Of a stretch of 8,014 nucleotides of DNA, positions 1-8,014 are shown in pieces. Under the pieces are notes generated by a model. The model saw only the letters and a list, made by a program, of their open reading frames with translations. It was not told the origin of the DNA and searched no databases. Source of the DNA: Labilithrix luteola (lineage in GTDB: Bacteria; Myxococcota_A; Polyangia; Polyangiales; Polyangiaceae); the NCBI GenBank assembly GCA_026225435.1, contig JAMFST010001207.1, positions 1 through 8,014 of the forward strand, in the 5' to 3' direction. A program made the translations under genes and the position numbers. How positions within the stretch are numbered: the first letter of the stretch is position 1; every line of letters starts with the position of its first letter.

Positions 1-101
1 AGTTCGAGGCGGCCTTCTTCAGCGGCGAGCACACCGAGGCGGACATCGACACGACCATCGCGGCCGCCGACGCGGCCTTCGCGGGCAGCGCGGAGGCTTG
101 A
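1..101 (+). CDS. hemL: glutamate-1-semialdehyde 2,1-aminomutase, C-terminal end (partial)
   Basis: Only the last 32 codons and the TGA stop (99-101) are inside the window; the reading frame starts at base 3. The visible peptide begins FEAAFFSGEHTEADIDTTIA and ends GSAEA. It matches the C-terminus of HemL as I know it from E. coli (FEAGFxSxAH followed by DINNTI and an alanine-rich last helix): the FEA, F-S, H, DI-x-x-TI and final helix positions all line up. HemL is a cytosolic PLP enzyme that isomerises glutamate-1-semialdehyde to 5-aminolevulinate, the entry to tetrapyrrole synthesis by the C5 pathway. The catalytic lysine and PLP site lie upstream of the window, so activity cannot be judged. 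It converges on the PLD-like lipoprotein gene with a 9-bp gap. Another class III aminotransferase is possible, but the tail pattern is HemL-like. Confidence 0.72.
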   Translation, partial: FEAAFFSGEHTEADIDTTIAAADAAFAGSAEA

Positions 102-107
102 TGCCTC
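93..107. terminator. short inverted repeat at convergent gene ends
   Basis: GAGGC (93-97) and GCCTC (103-107) form a perfect 5-bp stem with a 5-base loop that spans the hemL stop codon and lies just beyond the lipoprotein stop on the other strand. It could act as a small bidirectional terminator hairpin. The stem is short and neither strand has a T-run after it, so this is only a candidate. Confidence 0.25.
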
Positions 108-110
108 GGC

Positions 111-1247
111 TCACTCGATGATGAAGGGCGTGGCGCCGGCGTAATCGCTGGCGAGCGTCTTGCCGAGCGAGCTCACGATGGTCGCGTTGGTGGTGATCAG
201 CCCGAGCTCGCGGTTCTTGTTGAGCGAGGTGGTCGAGAAGTTCTCCGAGCCGACGAAGGCGGAGCTGCCGTCGGCCACGATCACCTTCGCGTGGATGTAC
301 AGCGACGCGGTGGACGCGTACGTCGACAGCTTCACCCCGGCGGCCAGCAGCTCCTTGAACTCGCTGGTGTAGCTGCTCGAGGCGGTCATGATGACCTCGA
401 CGTCGACGCCGCGCTTGGCCGCCGCGGTGAGCGCGTCCACGATGGTGGCGTATTCCATCTCCTCGTTCTCGACGAGGAGGGTGTCCTTCGCGCCGGCGAT
501 GATGTCCACCAGCGAGGTCTGCGAGTTGGTCGGGCTCCACACCAGGTCGTCGCCGGTCGGCGGGGTGATCGAGGCGTTGGTGAAGTCGGCGTCGAAGACG
601 GTCTCGATGGCGGCCACGTCGTTCGCGTCGGTGGTGATGACGGCGAAGTCGCGGGTGCTCGAGTAGTACGTGGACGTCAGGTTCAGCGTCATGATCGCCG
701 AGGTGGTGCCGTCCACGGTGATCGTCTTCTGGTGCGTCACCGAGTACGTCGGGTTGGCCCAGTGCACCGAGACGCCGCCCGCGGTGAGCTTGTTGTACGC
801 CGTGGTGTTGCTGCTCTTCTCCAGGTTCTGGTCGAGGATGACCCGCACTGCGACGCCGTTCTTCGCCGCGGTGAGCAGCGCGGTGCTCATCGTGGTGTCG
901 ACCAGCTCGTACATCGTCATGTCGAGGGTCGACTTGGCCGAGGCGACGAGGTCGTAGATGGCGGTGAAGCCGTCGTCCGGCTCGGTGATGAGCGTGAGCT
1001 CTCCGGAGGAGGGGGGGGACGCGTCGCCGGAGCCGGAGTCCTTGCCAGCATCGGCGGCGGCATCCTTCCCGGCATCCTTGCCCGCGTCCTTGCCGGCATC
1101 CTTCTTCGTCGCGTCGTCCGACAGGTCGGCCGCGCCGTTGCCGGAGCTGTCGGCCGGGCTGGAGCAAGCGACGAGGCCCATCCACGCCGCCGACGACAGA
1201 GCAGCAGCGAGGCACGCGGAGCGAAGCGGGAGGGCGCGAATTGCCAT
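111..1247 (-). CDS. PLD-like (HKD) phosphodiesterase-fold lipoprotein
   Basis: A 378-residue product, read from the ATG at 1247 to the TGA at 113-111. The N-terminus is a lipoprotein signal peptide: basic MAIRALPLR, a hydrophobic stretch, then the lipobox LVAC with the lipidated cysteine at residue 28 and serines at +2/+3. A low-complexity linker (about 29-82) follows, with KDAG repeats at 49-70. Two phospholipase-D half-domains come next. Motif 1 is HQKTITVD (H172, K174, D179), followed by MTLN in place of the usual GSxN. Motif 2 is HAKVIVAD (H319, K321, D326), with a full GSEN (333-336) and a downstream NRELG. Two HKD motifs normally pair to form one active site with a covalent phosphohistidine, so a phosphodiesterase acting on lipid or nucleic acid is likely; the substrate cannot be read. 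The protein is probably anchored in the envelope. In-frame ATGs at 1316 and 1304 were rejected because they would bury the signal peptide behind about 20 extra residues. The Shine-Dalgarno is weak. Confidence 0.85.
   Translation of the reverse strand: MAIRALPLRSACLAAALSSAAWMGLVACSSPADSSGNGAADLSDDATKKDAGKDAGKDAGKDAAADAGKDSGSGDASPPSSGELTLITEPDDGFTAIYDLVASAKSTLDMTMYELVDTTMSTALLTAAKNGVAVRVILDQNLEKSSNTTAYNKLTAGGVSVHWANPTYSVTHQKTITVDGTTSAIMTLNLTSTYYSSTRDFAVITTDANDVAAIETVFDADFTNASITPPTGDDLVWSPTNSQTSLVDIIAGAKDTLLVENEEMEYATIVDALTAAAKRGVDVEVIMTASSSYTSEFKELLAAGVKLSTYASTASLYIHAKVIVADGSSAFVGSENFSTTSLNKNRELGLITTNATIVSSLGKTLASDYAGATPFIIE
1038..1103 (-). repeat. 12-bp coding tandem repeat (KDAG linker)
   Basis: On the coding strand (right to left) the unit AAGGATGCCGGC recurs about three times with synonymous changes (GAT/GAC, GCC/GCG, GGC/GGG), then an interrupted unit and a final AAGGAC. 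It encodes residues 49-70 of the lipoprotein. Such repeats often make flexible spacers between a lipid anchor and a folded domain, and can change in length by slippage. Confidence 0.8.
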
Positions 1248-1265
1248 GGCCCGGTAGTTAGCCCC

Positions 1266-1302
1266 GCGCGCCGATAATTCTTGTCGAAAGAACGTTGCGC
1301 AC
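1266..1302 (-). promoter_or_regulatory. candidate promoter/operator of the PLD-like lipoprotein gene
   Basis: This is the AT-richest patch of the 174-bp gap 1248-1421. On the minus strand AATTAT (1279-1274) is a plausible -10 element and would give a 5' leader of about 20 bases. The hexamer 17 bp upstream (GTGCGC) is a poor -35. An inverted repeat TTCTT-GTCGA-AAGAA at 1278-1292 overlaps the -10 and could bind a dimeric regulator. The assignment rests on position and composition only. Confidence 0.28.
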
Positions 1303-1409
1303 ATCGTCCCCCGCAATCTTTGTGGGATGCCCGGAACGCGGCCGGTGAAACTTTCCAGTGGCGAGCCGCTGGGGTGCGAGTCGGCGGGCCGCCTTCAGGT
1401 AACTTCACG

Positions 1410-1432
1410 AAAAAGGGGCCGCTACAGCCGGC
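1410..1432 (-). terminator. candidate intrinsic terminator of the ppdK-decarboxylase unit
   Basis: Read on the minus strand, the end of the decarboxylase gene forms a short bulged hairpin (GCC-G-GC, loop TGTA, GC-GGC) over the TAG stop, followed by CCCC and five T residues (1414-1410). A GC stem followed by a T-run is the layout of a Rho-independent terminator. The stem is only five pairs with one bulge, so it may be weak. The rest of the gap towards 1302 shows no gene or other clear signal. Confidence 0.4.
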
Positions 1433-2846
1433 TACGCACCCCGCCCAGCGCGCTCACCAGCGCGTCCACGTCGCTCTCGGTCGTCCGTGGGTTGCTGATG
1501 CAGGCGCGCAGGACGTGCTCCTCCTTGCTCCAGCGGGTGGTCGAGATCCAGCCGACGGGCGACACCAGCCGCGCGATCGTCGCCAGGTGGCGCGCGCTGG
1601 CCCCCTCGCCGTCTCGCTGCCGGCCGTCGACGAAGCAGACCACCGGCAACGCGGTCTCGTTGCGCAGCGCCCAGCCCTCGGCGAGGAGGCGCTCGCGCAG
1701 GCGGACGCCGAGCTGCACCTGGTGACGGAGCGCGTGCTCGTAGGCCGACCACCCTGCCGTCGCCAGCGTGAGGAACAGCTTCAAGCCGGCGAAGCGCCGC
1801 GACCACTGGAGCGAGCGCGCGTAGGGGTCGTCGTCCCCCTTCGGCATGTACTGCGAGTGCACCGCGAAGGCGCGGGCGAGCGTGCCGTGACGGCGCGAGA
1901 GGTACATCCCGGCGCCCATGGGCACCGCGAGCGCCTTGTGGGCGTCGAAGGTCACCGAGTCGGCGCGCTCGAAGCCCGCGACGAGCGAGGCGAGCTCGGG
2001 GACGAGCGCGGCGAGCCCGCCCCAGGCGGCGTCGACGTGCAGCCAGATCCCTTCGCGCTCGGTGACGGTGGCGATGGCGGCGACGTCGTCGACCGCCCCG
2101 GCGTTGGTCGAGCCGCAGGTGGCGACCACCAGCACCGGCGCGCGCCCCTCGCCCTTCTCCTGCGCGATGGCCTCGGCGAGGTCGCGCGGGTCCATCAATC
2201 GCGCCTCGTCGGTCGCCACCCGGCGCACGGCGCGATCCCCGAGCCCGGCGGCCCGCGCCGCCTTCTCCAGCGAGTGGTGTGCCTCGCGCGAGGCGAGCAC
2301 CGTGGGGGACCGCGGCAGCGCCCGCAACCCCTTGGTGGCCCAGTCGGGAAAGGCGGCGGCCAGCGCGCAGGTGAGCGCGGTGGCGTTCGCCTCGGCGCCG
2401 CCGGTGGTGAAGATCCCCTCCACGGGCGAGCCCACGCCGCCGGTGAGCCCGAGCTTCGCCGCCACCGCGCGCAGAAGGTGCTGCTCCACCTCCACGGCGA
2501 ACGGCGCGTGCGCCCGGGCCGCGAGCTGCGGGTTGTACGCGCCGACCAGCGCATCGGCGACCGCGCCCATCGTGCTCGCCGGAGGATTGTACAGACCGAA
2601 GTAGCGCGGATGCGCGGTCTGCACCTGCCCGCCTTGCAGACCGCGGGTGACCAGCTCCAGCGCCTCGCTCGCCGCGATCGGCCGATCGAAATCGACGCTG
2701 GCGACGAGCGCGCGGATCGCCTCGTCCCCCAGCGTCGGCTTGACGCTCCAGCTTCCCACCTCGTCCGCCTGCTCCGCGATCGCGGCGAGCGCCTGCTCCC
2801 AGACCTGGGCGCGCTCGTCCGCGTCGAGAAACAGGCGATCCGTCAC
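1422..2846 (-). CDS. group II PLP-dependent amino-acid decarboxylase
   Basis: A 474-residue fold-type I PLP enzyme of the aromatic-amino-acid/glutamate decarboxylase family, of usual length. PLP-site landmarks are present in order: TTGG (147-150), AHHS (189-192) with H190 at the ring-stacking position, GSTNAG (245-250), HVDAAWGG (270-277) with D272 at the pyridine nitrogen, and FDAHK (300-304) with Schiff-base lysine K304. Y333, 29 residues after the lysine, sits where the catalytic-loop tyrosine of DOPA decarboxylase is (K303/Y332, from memory). That favours true decarboxylation over aldehyde synthase activity. SLQWSRR and an LKLFL stretch follow, as is typical of the family. HVDAAWGG recalls glutamate/cysteine-sulfinate decarboxylases, whereas aromatic decarboxylases usually have HVDAAYAG; the substrate is left open. 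The start is GTG (2846), the only plausible one, 13 bp after the ppdK stop and with little Shine-Dalgarno, which suggests coupled expression with ppdK. Confidence 0.88.
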   Translation of the reverse strand: MTDRLFLDADERAQVWEQALAAIAEQADEVGSWSVKPTLGDEAIRALVASVDFDRPIAASEALELVTRGLQGGQVQTAHPRYFGLYNPPASTMGAVADALVGAYNPQLAARAHAPFAVEVEQHLLRAVAAKLGLTGGVGSPVEGIFTTGGAEANATALTCALAAAFPDWATKGLRALPRSPTVLASREAHHSLEKAARAAGLGDRAVRRVATDEARLMDPRDLAEAIAQEKGEGRAPVLVVATCGSTNAGAVDDVAAIATVTEREGIWLHVDAAWGGLAALVPELASLVAGFERADSVTFDAHKALAVPMGAGMYLSRRHGTLARAFAVHSQYMPKGDDDPYARSLQWSRRFAGLKLFLTLATAGWSAYEHALRHQVQLGVRLRERLLAEGWALRNETALPVVCFVDGRQRDGEGASARHLATIARLVSPVGWISTTRWSKEEHVLRACISNPRTTESDVDALVSALGGVRSRL

Positions 2847-2859
2847 GCGCCGGGCGCGC

Positions 2860-5631
<2,772 letters not shown>

Positions 5632-5636
5632 GGGAG

Positions 5637-5641
5637 TCCTC
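5637..5641 (-). promoter_or_regulatory. ribosome binding site of ppdK
   Basis: GAGGA on the minus strand, five bases before the ATG at 5631. It fixes the ppdK start and contrasts with the weak sites before the lipoprotein and decarboxylase genes. Confidence 0.75.
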
Positions 5642-5847
5642 GTGCCTCGGCGCTCGATGAATGCTGCTGTCGGCGATGGTTCGCTCAGAAGAAGATGCCT
5701 CGTCCGTGGACCTTCCGTGCTGGCAGTGGGCCCGCAGTGCCGCGATGCGACACGCGTTTCGGACGGGTCGGACTGTAGATCGATGCTGGCGCCTGGCGAG
5801 GGGTTTTAGACGCGCCGAGCAAAGATGATGGGGCGAAAGATCGGGGC
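5642..5847. promoter_or_regulatory. divergent control region between ppdK and the ATPase pair
   Basis: The gap between the divergent ppdK and ATPase-A genes (5632-5923, 292 bp) must hold promoters for both directions. The most AT-rich parts are around 5801-5840 (GGGGTTTTAGA and CAAAGATGATG). On the minus strand TAAAAC near 5800-5810 is a four-of-six match to a -10 element but has no recognisable -35. I found no convincing operator, riboswitch or RNA gene. The long minus-strand frame through here continues antisense to ATPase A and is not credible as a gene. Confidence 0.4.
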
Positions 5848-5853
5848 GGAGGA
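5848..5853 (+). promoter_or_regulatory. strong Shine-Dalgarno upstream of the 21-codon ORF
   Basis: GGAGGA lies 8 bases before GTG 5862, an ideal distance, and 70 bases before the ATPase-A ATG, far too distant to serve it directly. An ATG at 5854 is too close to use it. Confidence 0.4.
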
Positions 5854-5861
5854 ATGCTAGC

Positions 5862-5927
5862 GTGCGCGTCGTGCCGGCTCTCTCCGCCCTCGCGCCTATG
5901 CCGAGCGTGACGACGAGCGCGGGATGA
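5862..5927 (+). CDS. candidate 21-codon leader ORF overlapping ATPase A
   Basis: GTG 5862 opens a 21-residue frame (starting VRVVPALSALAPMPS) whose TGA (5925-5927) overlaps the ATG of ATPase A (5924-5926) as ATGA. It has a better Shine-Dalgarno than ATPase A itself, whose upstream bases (GACGAGCGCGGG) are weak. The peptide matches nothing I recognise. If translated, its likely role is to deliver ribosomes to the ATPase start by termination-reinitiation. In GC-rich DNA a short open frame is common, so the Shine-Dalgarno plus ATGA overlap is the only support. Confidence 0.22.
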   Translation: MRVVPALSALAPMPSVTTSAG

Positions 5928-6838
5928 CGGGCTCGGCCTCGGACGTGTTGCGCGCGCCGGTGACGTTCGTGACCGGCAAGGGCGGCGTGGGGAAGACGAC
6001 CCTCGCGGCCGGGCTGGCGCTCGGGTTCGCCAAGGCCGGGGCGCGGGTGGCGCTCGTCGAGCTGGACGACGACGAGGCGGGAAAGCGCGCGCTGGCCGGT
6101 GCCGGAACGCGCTCCGGCGTCACGCACCTCGTGGCGGCGTATCACCCGTCCCTGGAAGAGGCGATCGGGGGCATCGTCGGCGGCGCGCTGGTGGCGCGCA
6201 CGGTGCTGCGGCACTCGGCGATCAAGCGGCTGGTGGAGGCGGTGCCGGCGCTGCGCGAGTTCGTCTCGCTGGAGAAGGTGCGCTCGCTGCTGGCGTCGAA
6301 GAGCTACGACCGCGTGGTGGTGGACCTGCCGGCGAGCGGGCACGCCATCGACTGGTTGCGCGTGCCGGCGGCGTTCGAGCGCTTCCTCAAGGGCGGGCCG
6401 CTGGGAAACCTCGCGCGGAGGGTGCAGGAGGAGGTCATCGCCTCAGGCCGCAGCGACGTCGTGCTCGTGACCCTGGCCGAGCCGCTGGTGATCCGCGAGA
6501 CCGCCGAGCTGGCGGGGAAGCTGGCGGACGAGATCGGTCGCGGGCCGGCGCTGGTGGTGGTGAACCGGGTGAGCCCGCCGGATCCGGCGGGGGCGATCGC
6601 CGCGGCCGAGCGCCTGGCCACCTCGGCGAGCGACGAGCCGCTGGCGCGCAGGTTCGTGACCTTGCTCGAAGGGCGCGCGCGGGCCGCGGAGGAGTCGCTC
6701 GAGGCGCTCCGCCTGGCGCGCGGGATCGGCTCGACGCGCATCCTCTCGCTCCCGGACGCGCCGACCGATCCGTCCGGAGCGCAAGTGGCCGAGTGGCTGG
6801 CGGCCGAGACGGCGGATGCCGGCGGAGGCTCGCGATGA
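5924..6838 (+). CDS. ArsA/Get3-like ATPase, subunit A (BagA/Rv3679-like)
   Basis: A 304-residue SIMIBI-class ATPase. The deviant Walker A motif is GKGGVGKTT (18-26), with signature lysine K19 and P-loop lysine K24. Where ArsA/Get3 carry switch I (DPAxxL), this protein has VELDDDEAGKRAL (46-57), so the motif is missing. Switch II is DLPASGHAI (134-142), a variant of DTAPTGH. LVTLAEPLVIRETAELA (181-197) and VVVNRV (211-216) are typical of the subfamily. It contains no cysteine, so it has neither the arsenite-binding cysteines of ArsA nor the zinc CxxC of Get3. The overall pattern, including KGGPLGNLA (157-164), recalls M. tuberculosis Rv3679, which is paired with Rv3680. It is shorter than Get3, with little of the helical client-binding subdomain. 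The likely role is a cytosolic partner in a two-subunit ATPase, possibly in membrane-protein targeting; this is inferred. The ATG overlaps the end of a possible leader ORF, and its stop overlaps the ATG of subunit B. Confidence 0.85.
   Translation: MTGSASDVLRAPVTFVTGKGGVGKTTLAAGLALGFAKAGARVALVELDDDEAGKRALAGAGTRSGVTHLVAAYHPSLEEAIGGIVGGALVARTVLRHSAIKRLVEAVPALREFVSLEKVRSLLASKSYDRVVVDLPASGHAIDWLRVPAAFERFLKGGPLGNLARRVQEEVIASGRSDVVLVTLAEPLVIRETAELAGKLADEIGRGPALVVVNRVSPPDPAGAIAAAERLATSASDEPLARRFVTLLEGRARAAEESLEALRLARGIGSTRILSLPDAPTDPSGAQVAEWLAAETADAGGGSR
6824..6828 (+). promoter_or_regulatory. ribosome binding site of ATPase B
   Basis: GGAGG six bases before the ATG at 6835, inside the last codons of ATPase A. 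It fixes the start of ATPase B and supports a balanced output of both subunits. Confidence 0.75.
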
Positions 6839-8014
6839 GCAAGCCGCGGCTCACGGTCTGCGTCGGCGGTGGCGGCGTCGGCAAGACGACCACCTCGGCG
6901 GCGCTCGCGCTCCACCTGGCGCGCAGCGGCAAGCGCACGCTGGTCATCACCGTGGATCCCGCGCGCCGCCTGGCCGACGCGCTCGGCGTCGAGGTGGGGC
7001 AGGACACGCAGGAGGTGAAGGCCCCCACCATCGCCGCCAGCTCCGGTGGACGTTTGTACGCCAAGAGGCCCGCTCCGCGCCGGGGGATGGGCGAGCTCCT
7101 CCTCGGGCTGTTCCAGGATCAGGCGCAGCGCGCGCGGGTGATGGCCAACCCGGCGTACCGCGAGCTGGCCGACTCGCTCGCCGGCGTGCACGAGCTGCTC
7201 ACCGTCGGGCTCGTGCAGAGCGAGATGGACTCGGGGAGGTTCGACGAGGTGGTGCTCGACACGGCGCCGAGCCGCAACGCGCTCGCCTTCCTCGCCTATC
7301 CCGGGCGATTCCTCGGGCTGCTCGAGGCGCGCGCGCTCACCTGGCTCTCGTCCCTCGCCGGCGGCACCGCGCCGCCACCCGCTGCGCCGGGAGAGAGGAG
7401 CGACAGCGTTCCCCCTCCGTCCGGTCGCGGCGGTGGCCTCTTCGCCTGGGGGCGCGCCAAGGTCGAGGGGCTCTTCGGGCGCATCGTCGGCCTGGACGCC
7501 TTGCGCAACCTCTCGGCGCTCTTCGGCGAGATGGCCGCCGTGCGCGCCCGCTGGGCGCAGTCGGTGCGCCGCAGCCAGGAGATCCTCGACGACCCGGCCA
7601 ACCGGTACTTGGTCGTCGGCGCGCCCTCGGGCGGATCGCTCGCCGACGTGCGCTTCTTGATCGACGCGTTGGCCAAGCGCTCGCTCGCGCCCACGGCGGT
7701 GGTGCTCAATCGCGCCGAGACCGGGCCGGGGGAAGGGGAGAGCCGCGTGGGTCAGCTCCTCGACACGCGCGCGGATCTGGCGGCGGCGGTCGGCCCGAGC
7801 GACCTGACCGTGCTGCGGGAGACGCTGGACAGTCTGCGCGAGGAGCACCGCGCGCGAGGTGCCGCCGCCGCCGATGCGGTTCGTTTCTTGAGCGAGAACG
7901 CACCGCGCGGCACCCCGGTGCTCCGTCTGCCGTTCGTCGGGCCGGGGTCGCCGCGGGAGATCGTCCTGGCGCTGGCGGACGCCTGGGCGGAGGTCCTCGC
8001 GGCGCAGGAGAAGC
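6835..8014 (+). CDS. ArsA/Get3-like ATPase, subunit B (BagB/Rv3680-like), 3' partial
   Basis: The frame stays open for 393 codons to the window edge, so the stop lies beyond. The start is an ATG overlapping the ATPase-A stop as ATGA, with a strong Shine-Dalgarno. The P-loop is GGGGVGKTT (11-19): catalytic K17 is present, but glycine (G12) sits at the signature-lysine position. Switch I is VDPARRLADALG (40-51) and switch II is DTAPSRNALAF (142-152), both intact. Other family landmarks are SLAGVHELL (114-122), NRYLVVGAPSGG (196 codons before the edge region, about 256-267) and AVVLNR (288-293). These match M. tuberculosis Rv3680 in order and style as I remember it. The only cysteine is C9 before the P-loop, so there is no metalloid or zinc site. 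A Pro/Gly-rich insert (about 175-201) interrupts the helical subdomain and is followed by an amphipathic stretch with LFGRIVG. The likely role is the ATP-hydrolysing partner of subunit A, perhaps chaperoning hydrophobic clients; the client is unknown. Confidence 0.87.
   Translation, partial: MSKPRLTVCVGGGGVGKTTTSAALALHLARSGKRTLVITVDPARRLADALGVEVGQDTQEVKAPTIAASSGGRLYAKRPAPRRGMGELLLGLFQDQAQRARVMANPAYRELADSLAGVHELLTVGLVQSEMDSGRFDEVVLDTAPSRNALAFLAYPGRFLGLLEARALTWLSSLAGGTAPPPAAPGERSDSVPPPSGRGGGLFAWGRAKVEGLFGRIVGLDALRNLSALFGEMAAVRARWAQSVRRSQEILDDPANRYLVVGAPSGGSLADVRFLIDALAKRSLAPTAVVLNRAETGPGEGESRVGQLLDTRADLAAAVGPSDLTVLRETLDSLREEHRARGAAAADAVRFLSENAPRGTPVLRLPFVGPGSPREIVLALADAWAEVLAAQEK

Noticed and set aside
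19..1215. Other long frames on both strands over the lipoprotein gene
   Set aside because: They are arginine- or glycine-rich out-of-frame translations of the PLD-like gene; only one frame contains the lipobox and the two HKD motifs.
1248..1316. Upstream ATG (1316) as the lipoprotein start
   Set aside because: It would put 23 residues including charged ones ahead of the signal peptide, and it would place the start upstream of the best promoter candidate. The ATG at 1247 gives a normal 28-residue signal ending at the lipobox cysteine.
1382..1395. GGCGG-G-CCGCC palindrome in the gap upstream of the lipoprotein gene
   Set aside because: A one-base centre cannot form a good hairpin, there is no T-run next to it, and such GC palindromes are frequent in DNA of this composition.
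6304..7848. 514-codon minus-strand open frame opposite the ATPase pair
   Set aside because: It lies antisense to both ATPases, whose motifs are certain; its composition is typical of a GC-driven shadow frame.
5924..8014. Arsenite efflux (arsA) function for the two ATPases
   Set aside because: No metalloid-binding cysteines in either protein and no other ars genes in the window.

Overview
The window is GC-rich bacterial chromosome with strong G/C bias at third codon positions, GTG as well as ATG starts, and dense packing with short gaps and ATGA overlaps. Together with the gene content (a threonine/serine-rich PLD-like lipoprotein with an acidic/lysine repeat linker, PPDK, and a pair of ArsA/Get3-like ATPases), this fits a delta-proteobacterial lineage such as the myxobacteria (Myxococcota). 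That placement is an inference, because no rRNA or other marker gene is present.

Layout: (1) 1-101, + strand, the last 32 codons of what looks like hemL (glutamate-1-semialdehyde aminomutase). (2) Converging on it with a 9-bp gap, 111-1247, - strand, a lipoprotein carrying two phospholipase-D HKD motifs. (3) 1248-1421, a gap holding the lipoprotein's presumptive promoter and the likely terminator of the next unit. (4) 1422-5631, - strand, a two-gene unit transcribed from right to left: ppdK (pyruvate, phosphate dikinase) and, 13 bp behind it, a group II PLP-dependent amino-acid decarboxylase starting with GTG. (5) 5632-5923, a divergent control region of 292 bp. (6) 5924 to the right edge, + strand, two ArsA/Get3-like ATPases joined by an ATGA overlap; the second runs off the window after 393 codons with no stop.

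The most interesting part is the ATPase pair. Neither protein has the cysteines of arsenite-pump ArsA or zinc-bridged Get3, and no ars genes are present. The two copies have complementary motif losses. Copy A keeps the deviant Walker A signature lysine but lacks the switch I DPA motif. Copy B has full switch I and switch II motifs but a glycine where the signature lysine should be. In this superfamily that lysine acts across the dimer interface, so the pair looks like an obligate heterodimer with one composite ATP site. The arrangement resembles the mycobacterial Rv3679/Rv3680 (BagA/BagB) pair, which I recognise from memory of the sequences. A 21-codon ORF with a strong Shine-Dalgarno overlaps the start of copy A and may be a translational-coupling leader.

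The ppdK and decarboxylase genes look catalytically intact. Why they share a unit is not evident from the sequence.
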